A DNA stretch of 64,000 bases, taken from contig JALUTQ010000030.1 of assembly GCA_032718865.1 (NCBI GenBank), forward strand, positions 1,178,001 to 1,242,000, given 5' to 3'. Source of the stretch: Tilletia caries. Taxonomy: Eukaryota; Basidiomycota; Exobasidiomycetes; Tilletiales; Tilletiaceae. The notes beneath the pieces were generated by a model, which worked only from the letters and a program-made list of their open reading frames with translations, searched no databases and had not been told where the DNA came from. This document shows, in pieces, positions 41,416 to 50,120 of the stretch (positions are counted from its first letter, which is position 1; each line of letters opens with the position of its first letter). Made by a program: the position numbers and the translations under genes.

Positions 41416-43959
41416 TCACATAATCACACAGTCCTTCTCGGCCCCGCTCGGTTTAGGCGCAAAGCCCATCTCAGCAAACGTGCTATACGCAGGCTCACCC
41501 GGACGGGGAGGACCGCCCTGCTGCTGCTGTGGTACCTTGTTCCTCCCAGACTGCTGCTGAGGCTGTTGGTTCGGCCTTGTTCCCTGCCCTCCTTGTGCCT
41601 GCGGCAGTGGAGGAAGCGCACCGGATGCCGACAGTGGGAACCCAGGCCGGGCACCTGCGGCCGAGGTAGCATGAACCGGAATCGAAGGCGACACCTTCGC
41701 AAGCACCTTCCGACCAGGACTCGTCCCTACCATCCCCCCTACGCCTACGCCTGCCCCTGCCGAAGCCGGAGTAGGGACGGGCTGGTGGTTGTGGTGGTAC
41801 GACTCGCTCAGACTATAGCCCGCCCCATGTTGACCCTGGCTGACGGAGACCGAGGAAGACACCGTCGAGGACGCGGAGGAGGACACAGGCCGGGTGAGGA
41901 CGTGATGCGCGGGCATGTTATTAGGCATCGAAGCTTCCTGTCGACCCTGCCTCCGATACCCCCCTGCTGCGTTATTGGTAACCACAGACGCACTGGACTC
42001 CGACCAGGGCGCAGCCATGCCAGGCCCAGGCCGGCCAGAGACGGAGGTATACGCATCGACCATCTTCATGGTCTGACGACGGGAGACGTCGACTGCCTGC
42101 TTGTGCTGCGCACCGGCAGCCGGGTGTCCAGCAGGCCCATGTCCGCCGCCGCCGCCGCCGCCGCTGCTCGAGCCCGCTTTTTGATGATCCGACTTGATCT
42201 GGGCCTGGGTGCGTTTGCGGACGAGCTTGGCGTCCATGTGGGCCTGGTGGTCCGTCCGACTAAGCTCATGCGGCTGTGGCTTGGAGAGGTCGTCGATCCG
42301 CTCCTGTGCGTCGGCGTTTCCGTGGCTGGCCGCCTTGCGGTACCACTTCTTCGCATTCTCGACGCTCTTCTCGGTGCCGACGCCGACTTCGTAGTAGTAT
42401 CCCAAGGCAAACTCGGCACTGGGGAGACCTTTGCGCGCGGCCTTGTCGGCAAAGACGAAGGCGAGGTCTTCCTTCTTGGGGAAGAAGCCGTCTGCGCCGC
42501 AGAGGAACCACTTGCTCAGGCTGAGATCGGCCTCGAGCTCGCCGCCCTGGGAGGCGAGGATGTAGTACTGGACGCTGAGCAAGGGGTCGAAGGCGCATCC
42601 GAGCTGGGCATGTTCGAAGGCCCATCCGCATTTGAGCTGTGCGGGGCCGAAGTGGAGGAAGGCGGCGCGGGAGATGTGTCGGAACGCTTCGGCTTCGAAG
42701 AGGGCGTGCTGCTGTGGAGTGAGGTTCGACCGGTTCGGGTCGGTGACGAGGGCCGGCATGAGGACGTTGGGCGGGACGGACACTTGGGCGAATTCGCCGG
42801 CGAGGATGATGCCGTAGATGTACGCGGGCTGTGGGGTCTCCAAGTCGGCACGGTCGGCCGCTTCGCTGAGGAGCTGAGCGGCGCGTGGGAGATTCTGGGT
42901 GAGCCCGAGCTGGCCGAGGAGATTTGCCATGCCGAGTCTCTGAAGAGAGTAAGGAAGACTGTGTGAGCGGGTCAAAGGGAGCCAGAGTACATAAAAAGCC
43001 AGGCGCAATCGGATACTCACATAGGTGCAGCACACGTCGCCCTTGCCCATGCCCTTCTCGTAGACCTCCTTTGCGCGGGAGACGTCGCCGAGGACCTCGT
43101 AGTCACGTGCACAGCGGAAGTAGGCGGGCGGGTATCCCATGCGTGCGGCGATCTCGAAGTCGCTGAATGCGGAGCGGAGGTCGCGCTGGTGGTACGAGGG
43201 GAAGGAGCCCGAGGCGAGCAGGTCGCCGCGCAGGTAGAGTGCGCGCGGGACCGGGGTCGGCACTTTCGCCGCGTGCACGTTCACGATGCCGATCGCCTCG
43301 TCGATCCAGCCGACGAGCTGTGCGTCCTTGATGGCGAGGTCGGCCTCGGCTGCGGTGCCGCTGTTGGCGGTGAGAATGCTCTTGCGCTCGACATACTTCA
43401 TGATGTCGCTGGCCCACTGGAGCAGTCTGTTCTGGTCGCCGAGGGCGAGTGCCTTCTCGCGGGCGGTGGCGAGCGTGCCTGGGTCTGGCAGGGGCAGGGA
43501 CAGGGACAGTGCTGTTGTGGCGCCGCCGCTGGTCATGGGTGGTCCGGATCCGTCCTGGGAGGTGAAGGATGCAGTGGAGACGCGGCGCGGGTGTGTGGGC
43601 GTGGGGGCTGCGAAGAGTGTGGGCTGGTGGTATCCGGGTGGCTGGTGGTGCTGCTGATACGGCGCTGGTGCTGGACTGCCGTACATGGCTGGCCCTGGCA
43701 CTGGCACTGGCATTGCCATCGGATGTGCGGGTGCGGGTGCGGGTATGGCAGGGAGCGGCGGCGGTGGCGGTGGCGGTGGCGGTCCCCCTGTTCCTGTGCC
43801 TGCGCCTGCGCCTGTTCCTGTGGATGACGGTCTTCTGGGCGAGGCGTGGGGCGGCAGCGGAGGCAGCGGCGGGCGTGGTGGGACAGCGGGCGCGGGTGGT
43901 GAGGCAGACACACTGACGTACTGCGGCGGCAGCGGGGGCAGTGCTGAGCGTGATCCCAT
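41416..43959 (-). CDS. SKT5: SKT5/CHS4-like Sel1-repeat activator of chitin synthase, full length
   Basis: In yeasts Skt5/Chs4 recruits and activates chitin synthase III at the bud neck and septum and is anchored by C-terminal prenylation. Start ATG 43959; 847 open codons. An 81-base intron (42940-43020, GTGAGT...CAG) lies inside and, being stop-free and divisible by three, does not break the frame; the spliced protein has ~820 residues. N-terminal ~150 residues are Pro-rich (PPLPPLPPH, PPPPPPPPLP). Sel1-type repeats follow: SAFSDFEIAARMGYPPAYF, LGMANLLGQLGL, KCGWAFEHAQLGCAFDPL, SLSKWFLCGADGFF, FALGYYYEVGVGTEKSVENA, WYRKAASHGNADAQERI. The tail is low complexity and ends in CVIM, a CAAX farnesylation box. 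Only intact copy of the array; a Tc1 element sits 114 bases upstream of the ATG. Confidence 0.85.
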   Translation of the reverse strand: MGSRSALPPLPPQYVSVSASPPAPAVPPRPPLPPLPPHASPRRPSSTGTGAGAGTGTGGPPPPPPPPPLPAIPAPAPAHPMAMPVPVPGPAMYGSPAPAPYQQHHQPPGYHQPTLFAAPTPTHPRRVSTASFTSQDGSGPPMTSGGATTALSLSLPLPDPGTLATAREKALALGDQNRLLQWASDIMKYVERKSILTANSGTAAEADLAIKDAQLVGWIDEAIGIVNVHAAKVPTPVPRALYLRGDLLASGSFPSYHQRDLRSAFSDFEIAARMGYPPAYFRCARDYEVLGDVSRAKEVYEKGMGKGDVCCTYVSIRLRLAFYVLWLPLTRSHSLPYSLQRLGMANLLGQLGLTQNLPRAAQLLSEAADRADLETPQPAYIYGIILAGEFAQVSVPPNVLMPALVTDPNRSNLTPQQHALFEAEAFRHISRAAFLHFGPAQLKCGWAFEHAQLGCAFDPLLSVQYYILASQGGELEADLSLSKWFLCGADGFFPKKEDLAFVFADKAARKGLPSAEFALGYYYEVGVGTEKSVENAKKWYRKAASHGNADAQERIDDLSKPQPHELSRTDHQAHMDAKLVRKRTQAQIKSDHQKAGSSSGGGGGGGHGPAGHPAAGAQHKQAVDVSRRQTMKMVDAYTSVSGRPGPGMAAPWSESSASVVTNNAAGGYRRQGRQEASMPNNMPAHHVLTRPVSSSASSTVSSSVSVSQGQHGAGYSLSESYHHNHQPVPTPASAGAGVGVGGMVGTSPGRKVLAKVSPSIPVHATSAAGARPGFPLSASGALPPLPQAQGGQGTRPNQQPQQQSGRNKVPQQQQGGPPRPGEPAYSTFAEMGFAPKPSGAEKDCVIM
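42940..43020 (-). other. 81-base in-frame intron of the SKT5-like gene
   Basis: GTGAGTATCC...TCTTCAG. Removal joins GDVCCTY to RLGMANLLGQL, restoring a continuous Sel1 repeat. Retention would add 27 residues without a stop. Confidence 0.7.
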
Positions 43960-44074
43960 CCTGCCTGCGTTCCTGCGTTCCTGGCTGACTGTGAGCTGTG
44001 AGTGAGTTCCTGGAAAGTGGAGCGCTGCTGCTGTGGCCGTTGAGCTGAGCGCGGACAGGGGACTTTTAAACTAC

Positions 44075-45407
44075 GAGGTGGAGGGCAGAAGTCTTCGAAT
44101 GAACACAACACCAAACACCATAATTCTCATACTCTCTCCGTTCACCACAATACCAACCTCACACTTTCCAGTCACAACCACACATATGACAATAGTAGAA
44201 GTTGAAGCAATGGAGATGTTTGAGAGTAAGAAAAATTACTCGGAAAATTGACCGTGGCGCTGCCTGACGACCTTGACACGTCGGGGCATATCGTCGATGT
44301 ACTTGTTGAGATGAGCTACTTCGATCTTTGCCCACTCCTCTTTGGCCGCCTCCCAAAGCTCGTCGGGCTTGGTCTGGCTGAGGTTACGAGCACGAAGACG
44401 GGACTTGAGCAGGCGCCAAGCCTTTTTCGATCGGGTTGAGATCCGGAGAAAGTGGCGGGTGAGAATGGCGCTGAATACCCGCCTCCTTCCGAGCCTTGTT
44501 GGTAGCCTTCGAGTTATGAATGGAAGCGTTATCTTCCACGACCTTGTAGGGCGTGAACTCCTCGAGCTCACACTGCAGCACAAAGGGGCGTAAGGCCCCA
44601 TTAATGACGTGCTCAATGTAGCGTTTCGAATCGACCTTGCGGTAGCCCGTTCCCGACAATCGTACCAGTGGAGACTTCTTCCCGTAGGCGATTGCTGCCC
44701 AGATCATAACCGTTTTGCGAGCCGTTCTGAAGCTCCTAGAAGTGTTCTGAGGAACCGCAGCGGCTCCTCGAAAGCGGCTGACGAAGGGCTTGCGCCTAAG
44801 GTTAGAAGTGTCCAAAGAACACTCGTCCGTGAAGATAATTCGGCGCCAGTCAGTAATCCGGTTCTTATTTGCCCAGATTTTTCGCTTTTTGACCGCAGCA
44901 ACACTCAGTGCTGGACGTTCGCGGGCGATATAGCGCGCTATGCCATGCTTGTGAGCAATGCGCCTAACCTTCCACGGCTTGATGGGTAGGCCGTGTTGGG
45001 TCAGATTTTCGGCGACGCCTCGCCATGTCGCCCATCGCATCAACAGCACGGTGCGGACTACCCGACGACAGTCCCGTGCAGACAGCGTAGGAGGACGGCC
45101 GCTGCGCGGGAGTGTGTTATGTGACTTTGTCTTTTTCCCAGCGTGCCTTTGTGTAGGCAACGGTACTGGGGCTGCAGCCGATTTGTTTGGCAATGTACTC
45201 GTATGTATGGCCCATTTCAATCATATATTGAATACGGCCACGCCTGGAAGGCGTCAGAGGAGGTCTACGAGCAGCAGCAACACGCGGCATTGTGTTTGTG
45301 TAGAGAAAATGTAGAGATGCTAAGTGTGTGAAGTTGGGAGAGGGTGTGGTGAGGTGGTGGTTTTGGTGAATTTTAATTTCATTCGAAGACTTCTGCCCTC
45401 CACCTCG
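44075..45407 (-). mobile_element. Tc1/mariner transposon with perfect 30-bp inverted ends
   Basis: CGAGGTGGAGGGCAGAAGTC... at 44075-44104 is exactly inverted at 45378-45407, with TA on both sides (44073-44074, 45408-45409). Total 1333 bases. It encodes one DD34E transposase on the minus strand. Perfect termini suggest a recent arrival. It lies between the SKT5-like gene and another TA-flanked element, whose end it abuts. Confidence 0.92.
44236..45290 (-). CDS. Tc1-type DD34E transposase, two run-length frame breaks
   Basis: ATG 45290 (MPRVAAARRPPLTPSRRGRI) begins a helix-turn-helix region (YEYIAKQIGCSPSTVAYTKA). The frame slips at an A run near 45136. The core continues: SGRPPTLSARD, a Tc1-like WRGVAENLTQHGL segment, catalytic IIFTDECSLD (first D), VVEDNASIHNSK (second D) and SPDLNPIEK (E), with 34 residues between the second D and the E. 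A second slip at the A run 44424-44428 precedes the tail KAWRLLKSRLRARNLSQTKP. Ends at TAA 44236. Both slips are one extra base in a run, so the true gene may be an intact 350-residue transposase that cuts and pastes at TA sites. Confidence 0.85.
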
Positions 45408-45409
45408 TA

Positions 45410-46345
45410 TGGAACGCCGTTCCCTTCACCTTTTTCATTTTCATTTCGGTTTCCATTTCCATCTTGACATCGACCTTGTCACCAGTGACACCACTCACCA
45501 CCTCTCCCGTTCGTCTTCGTTCCCATCACCAAGGCACCAACACGGCAACACCACACCCACCCGCCGCCTTCTTAGTTCTCCGCTGACTCTTCTGCTGCGC
45601 AAGTACATTGTTGCACTGGCTGACAATGTCAGACAAAACGCCGCCTCGTGAGTCTCCTCATCCATCTTCATCTTTCATTCATTCCAGAATCCAGAGTCCG
45701 GACTCCAGTCTCTCCCGTTGTTTCCAGAAATTGTTGAAATGGCTCCATTGATTGGGTTGCAAGAGCACCCAGAGTGATGGCCTCCGCAGGCAATATTGAC
45801 GACGTGTCCATTGGGTAGATATACTATATAGATTCTGAGTGGTACAAGTCTGAATTGCACAAGGGAAGAAGTCCGTCAGCTGTTTGTATGTACGCGGCAC
45901 AGGTTTACTGCCATACATCGCGTGAGACGTACTGATGAGCGTGTAACGGACGACGGCGGCGCCCCGCGCCGCTGCTGAGAGTGGTCTGGCAAAAAACGAC
46001 GGTGCTGGCAGCGGCAGCGGCAGCAGCAGCAGTGATGGCAGCAGCGGCAGCGGGAGCAATGATGGCAGCAGCAGCGGTGGTGTGGTGGCAGCGGCAGCGG
46101 TGGTGATAGCAGCGGCAGCTGCAGTCTGCGAGAAGAAGATGGGAGGGGAGGGGAAAGAAGACGAGGAACGAGGAAGTATGTTAGCAGCTGCTGATCAGTG
46201 TCAGCATGCGGAAAGTCAGCCAATACCCACAGATGTGGGCGAGTGACTGGTGTGCCGTGTGCGTGGAAGGTATCGTGGTGGTGAAGATCAAAATGGAAAT
46301 GGAAACCGAAATGAAAATGAAAAAGGTGAAGGGAACGGCGTTCCA
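45410..46345. mobile_element. Non-autonomous TIR element, 936 bp, ~55-bp perfect inverted ends
   Basis: TATGGAACGCCGTTCCCTTC... at 45408 is inverted at the right end (…GGGAACGGCGTTCCATA to 46347), perfect for about 55 bases including the TA duplications at 45408-45409 and 46346-46347. No transposase inside. Contents: a small first-exon-like ATGTCAGACAAAACGCCGCC followed by GTGAGT (45627-45655), and a GCAGCGGCAGCAG-type triplet region (45990-46125). Probably mobilised in trans by a TA-targeting transposase. Its left end shares the TA with the Tc1 element. Confidence 0.82.
45990..46125. repeat. GCA/GCG triplet-rich tract
   Basis: Interrupted GCAGCGGCAGCAGCAG repeats with GATGGCAGCAGC inserts, inside the non-autonomous element. 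Low complexity; frames through it are Ser/Ala/Gly/Gln-only and not taken as genes. Confidence 0.7.
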
Positions 46346-46427
46346 TATTAAACTCACTTCTTTTTGGTGTTGCTCTCCCGTCGCACACGCACACTCAGTA
46401 AAAATTTAAATGGATCCCCTGTGTATC

Positions 46428-46681
46428 AAACCTGTACCGGTTTCGGACGCACGGACGATCCGTCGGCTGCGCCCAAGTCGGACAGTGGGGAGAGTCGACG
46501 GCGGTGCAATATCGGAGCCAGTTGACTCGATGGTGATTGCTGGCAACACGCATCGAGCAACGCTCCGCCTCATTCTCATTTCGAGGCCCTGCAAATTTCC
46601 TTCCTTCGCAGCAGGAAGCTCGCAGGACTGGACCACCATCTTCTCCCCCTTTGCACTCTCACCGCTCGTCGCTTTCCTACT
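46428..46681. other. Left arm of the YR retroelement, no gene seen
   Basis: Between the 34-bp end and the Ty3 insertion point. Its continuation after excision would be 53712. No coding signal. Confidence 0.4.
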
Positions 46682-46686
46682 CACTC

Positions 46687-47005
46687 TATACTAGTTGTGT
46701 ACTAGCAAATGAGGACAGTAGAGTATTGATTCGATGCCGAGAGCCAGGAAGTACAAGTGCAGGGAGCAGCGAGAAAGGGAAGAGGACGAGAGAGAGAAGG
46801 CACTCGGCCGAGAGAGGACAAAGGGAAAGGTAGCGACGTGAGGGGAGCGAGCGAGAAAGATAAGAGAGAAAGGGAGATAAGATAGTGAGTCCACGTGGAG
46901 TTGCCACGTGGAACCACTATCTCCGGAAGCGAGAGCAGTAGAGAAAGAGAAAGAAAGGAAGGCCTGACCCGTCTAGCACATAGCTAGTCAACCCCATCTA
47001 GCACA
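46687..47005 (-). repeat. 3' LTR of the young Ty3 element
   Basis: 319 bases, purine-rich on the plus strand, containing a CCACGTGG-type inverted motif (near 46891 and 46904). Same sequence as 53388-53706. Confidence 0.92.
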
Positions 47006-47388
47006 TCGCCCCCCTCAAGAGCGGATCGACCCGGATCCGATCGAACCACCAAGCGCGATAACGCATCCGCGTTTGTGTGCTTGCGCCCAGGTTTGTGGAT
47101 GAAGCGGAGGTTTTCCATGTGAGGCATCAAGATCGCCCTGCACTTGGAAATGGTCGGGCCATATGGAATGGGACCAGTTGACTGCAACATCCGCCCCAAA
47201 GGAGAATGATCCGTCACAACCGTGACCGGAACCCCTTCCAGCAGGTGAGCCAATCTGCCGAAAGCCCACGCCAAGCAGCAAAGCTCTAACTCCGCCGCCG
47301 CCATCTTCTTCTCTGTAGGACTCGTTAGGCGCGACAGGAAGGCGACGGGGCGCTCCACCATTGTCACCTTCCGCCCGTCCAGATCCAC
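46984..47388 (-). CDS. Distal RNase H segment located downstream of the integrase
   Basis: Minus-strand reading includes VERPVAFLSRLTSPTEKKMA, AAELELCCLAWAFGRLAHLL (catalytic Glu region), VTVVTDHSPLGRML (catalytic Asp), and RFIHKPGRKHTNADALSRL (last Asp). This is the C-terminal two-thirds of a Ty3 RNase H. The frame is open upstream to about 47500, where it meets another reading (KVGTLTVPPDVLAAY). In ordinary Ty3 elements this segment directly follows the DAS motif of the RT ORF, ahead of the integrase; here the integrase lies between. The ORF runs through the end of the 3' LTR. Confidence 0.7.
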   Translation of the reverse strand: MDLDGRKVTMVERPVAFLSRLTSPTEKKMAAAELELCCLAWAFGRLAHLLEGVPVTVVTDHSPLGRMLQSTGPIPYGPTISKCRAILMPHMENLRFIHKPGRKHTNADALSRLVVRSDPGRSALEGGDVLDGVD

Positions 47389-47547
47389 AACGCGAGGGGA
47401 AGAAGACGGGGTAGCAAAGACGTCGGAGGCGTCGACGGGAGCAGCTGCGAACTGCTGGGTTTCGAAGTCCCGAAGGTTACGGGGCAGCTGGAGTACGCGG
47501 CGAGGACGTCTGGCGGCACCGTGAGTGTCCCCACCTTCAAGCGCGGA

Positions 47548-48477
47548 CTACCCACCATCATCGTGCTGTGCTGACTCAACCGCTTCGTCCCCAGAACCAT
47601 CCACGACTTCAGCATTGTCGGCGGTGTCAATCGCTACGTCAGCAGCGCGGGCACGGACGGATGCGAACGGATCTCTGTCCGTCGGCAGAGGGTCCAGCTG
47701 CTCGACAGCGAATTCCGCCTGGATGCGAAGCGGGGAAGGCAGCGCCAGACGCACACGATGGGCAGAAAGCACTTCGGCAACCGGGTACGGCCCCAACTTC
47801 TTCGACACCAGCTTGGAGGTCGACACGCCAGGCACCGGGCGGTCGCTCAGGCGCACCCACACAAGATCTCCGACGGCCAACACCGGTAGAGGACGACGCC
47901 GACGATCGTAGCGTTGCTTCTGGACTGCGCGCGCCGCCTCCATCGTCTCTCGCGCCTCCGCTAGTCGCTCCGACGCCGCTGCCAACCTCTCGTCAAACAA
48001 CCCAACGCCCTCGTGCTCCGGCGCGTCAAACAAGGCGTGGACCACGTCGGGATGGGAGATGAATACCAGATCAAAAGGGCGATGGCCTGTCGAGATGTTC
48101 GGCGAGGAGTTCAACGCCAACTCAACAGCCGGTACCACCTTCCGGTCCCACGACCGCGCGGACTCAAGGCACAGCGTCCGCAACGTCACTTGCGCTGTCT
48201 GAATGAAGCGCTCCACAACGTTCGCTTGTTGATGATGGGGAGCGAAGGAGTCAGGACCGCTCCTAGCGAGGCAGCCAAGGCCTGCATGTCCCGACCAACC
48301 ATCTTGGCCTCCGAATCGGACGTGATACGTCGAGGCCGCCAACCCATTCGAAAAACGCGATCGGAGATTACCGCGGCCACGCCGGCAGCGGAGATGTCTT
48401 TGGAGCAGGGCTGCAGGAGAACCATACGTGAGAAGACGTCCAAGATGACGAGAACAGAGTCGATCCCATTCCGGCAA
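47548..48477 (-). CDS. Integrase C-terminal half of the young Ty3 element
   Basis: Continues the integrase in another frame after a slip near 48240: PHHQQANVVERFIQTAQVTL carries the catalytic Glu, followed by VPAVELALNSSPNISTGHRP, FDLVF, then a typical C-terminal barrel region (DLVWVRLSDRPVPG, KLVSKKLGPYPVAEVL). Acidic end, stop at 47548. The slip is a missing base in a TCG/GCT context, not a long run. Confidence 0.75.
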   Translation of the reverse strand: MPEWDRLCSRHLGRLLTYGSPAALLQRHLRCRRGRGNLRSRFSNGLAASTYHVRFGGQDGWSGHAGLGCLARSGPDSFAPHHQQANVVERFIQTAQVTLRTLCLESARSWDRKVVPAVELALNSSPNISTGHRPFDLVFISHPDVVHALFDAPEHEGVGLFDERLAAASERLAEARETMEAARAVQKQRYDRRRRPLPVLAVGDLVWVRLSDRPVPGVSTSKLVSKKLGPYPVAEVLSAHRVRLALPSPLRIQAEFAVEQLDPLPTDRDPFASVRARAADVAIDTADNAEVVDGSGDEAVESAQHDDGG

Positions 48478-50111
48478 GTCGGCATCCCCAACAGAAGGTC
48501 GACGGCGATCTCCTCGAACGCAACCTGCGGGTCATCGTCCACCCGCAACGAGCCAACTCGCCTCGGCACCTTCACCGCTTGGCAAACCGAGCAATGCCGC
48601 ACCCACCCGCGCACGGTAGTCGCCAGCCCGGGTCGCCAGAAGTGTCGCGAAATGGCCAGCCAGGTCTTGGTAAAACCGAAGTGGCCGGCCTCATCGTGCA
48701 CGGACCGTAGCAGCTCCGGAACTCCTCCCTCCGGCAGAGCGACCCGCCCATCAGCACGACGGACCAGAAGACCCTCCGACAACGACCACGGGGAGTCCCT
48801 CCCCGCCTCGGCGTCCGCCAAGATGGAGGAGAAGAGTCGGTCCTCTCGCAACCACGCCAACCATCGTTCCCGCGCTAGAGGCGTTGGTAACTGCAGCACC
48901 GACAGCGCACACAGCCGAGCGGACTCAACAGTCGGAGGTAGCACATCTGCACGCTCATCTTCGTGCCATTGGTGGAGCACCGCAGCAAACGCCTCTTTAC
49001 TCGCGTCGACGTAGAGGAGGTACGGCCGACTAGGGTCCGGATGCGCGAGAACAGGTGGATTCGCGATGGCGGACTTCAAGGCGTCAAAGCTCTGCTGACG
49101 AGCCTCATTCCAGTCGATGTGGACGCGATCAGCGGAGACAGCCTTGCCGTGAGCGTCTGTCAACCGATACCGACCGTCAACATGCTCATACCGCCAGCCC
49201 CGCGTCAATTCTGTCAGCGGACCGGCCACGCGGGCGAAGTGCGGAATGAAAGGACGGTAATATCCGAACAGTCCGAGCACGTGGTACAAGTCACGGAGCG
49301 TGGTAGGCGGCTCCAGAGAGGTCACGGCGGAGGCCCGGTCCTTCCACACGGCAAGGCCAGCACCGGATACCTTCCGCCCGAGGAGAACCAGGGACGGGAC
49401 AGCAAATGTGCATTTGGCGGGCCCAAACTTCAGGCCGAACTCGCGAGCACGACCCAACAGCCGATCGAGCGCCCACAAGTGTTCCTCCATGGAGCGAGAC
49501 GCCACGACGATATCATCAATGTATATCACGGCGTGCCGCCAGCGAAGAGCGGCTAGGAGGCGATCCATGAGTCTCTGGAACACCGCCGGGGCGTTCCGAA
49601 GACCAAAGGGGACGGTCTTATACTGGAAGAGGCCTCGGTGACAAGCGAAGGCGGTCTTCCACCGATCCTCCGACCTTATGGGTAGCTGGTGGTAGCCTCG
49701 TAGGGCGTCGAGGGAGGAGAACACCGTTTTGCCCGTCAGAGTGTCAAAGACGGCATCGATGTGAGGCAGCGGGTATCGATCGGGGATCGTCGCGGTATTG
49801 AGCTGGCGATAATCGACGCAGAACCTCCACTTGTTCTGCTGCCGGACCATCAAGACAGGAAACGAGACGGGACTTGCGCTGGGCTCCACCACGTCCCAAT
49901 CCAGGAGCTGATCCAGGGCGGCATCGCAAGCACGAAGTTTCTCCGGACTCATGCGACGCGGCGCCTCCGGTCGCAGCATGGCGTCATCGCGGAGGTGAAT
50001 CTCCATCTCATGATCGACGACCCGACCCGGACGACCGTCCAGAGCGAAGGCCTCCCGATGTTTGCGCAACAGCTCCACGATGCGGCAGTCCGGAACCCCG
50101 TCGGCGCCCAC
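48186..50111 (-). CDS. RT, proximal RNase H and integrase N-terminal part of the young Ty3 element
   Basis: RT landmarks are all present: WRFCVDYRQLNTATIPDRYP, FSSLDALRGYHQLPI, YKTVPFGLRNAPAVFQRLMD, VIYIDDIVVASRS (active YIDD), LKFGPAKCTF. The connection GLFGYYRPFIPHFARVAGPL leads to LLYVDASKEAFAAVLHQ, the first strands of RNase H, and then jumps to PPTVESARLCALSVLQ without the rest of that domain. The HHCC module follows: HDEAGHFGFTKTWLAISRHF, CSVCQAVK. Integrase core IAVDLLLGMP and ITSDSEAKMV give two of the three acidic residues. Same frame as the protease ORF, separated by one TGA at 50121. Confidence 0.85.
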   Translation of the reverse strand: MGADGVPDCRIVELLRKHREAFALDGRPGRVVDHEMEIHLRDDAMLRPEAPRRMSPEKLRACDAALDQLLDWDVVEPSASPVSFPVLMVRQQNKWRFCVDYRQLNTATIPDRYPLPHIDAVFDTLTGKTVFSSLDALRGYHQLPIRSEDRWKTAFACHRGLFQYKTVPFGLRNAPAVFQRLMDRLLAALRWRHAVIYIDDIVVASRSMEEHLWALDRLLGRAREFGLKFGPAKCTFAVPSLVLLGRKVSGAGLAVWKDRASAVTSLEPPTTLRDLYHVLGLFGYYRPFIPHFARVAGPLTELTRGWRYEHVDGRYRLTDAHGKAVSADRVHIDWNEARQQSFDALKSAIANPPVLAHPDPSRPYLLYVDASKEAFAAVLHQWHEDERADVLPPTVESARLCALSVLQLPTPLARERWLAWLREDRLFSSILADAEAGRDSPWSLSEGLLVRRADGRVALPEGGVPELLRSVHDEAGHFGFTKTWLAISRHFWRPGLATTVRGWVRHCSVCQAVKVPRRVGSLRVDDDPQVAFEEIAVDLLLGMPTCRNGIDSVLVILDVFSRMVLLQPCSKDISAAGVAAVISDRVFRMGWRPRRITSDSEAKMVGRDMQALAASLGAVLTPSLPIINKRTLWSASFRQRK

Positions 50112-50120
50112 GCCGACACG

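Larger units (their letters stand above)
38564..43959. repeat. Tandem cassette 3, ending in the full-length SKT5-like gene
   Basis: Near-identical to cassettes 1 and 2 up to about 42500. Beyond that it keeps ~830 bases missing from the others, and a distinct 5' end. It is therefore the likely parent of the array, or the only copy not trimmed. Confidence 0.85.
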
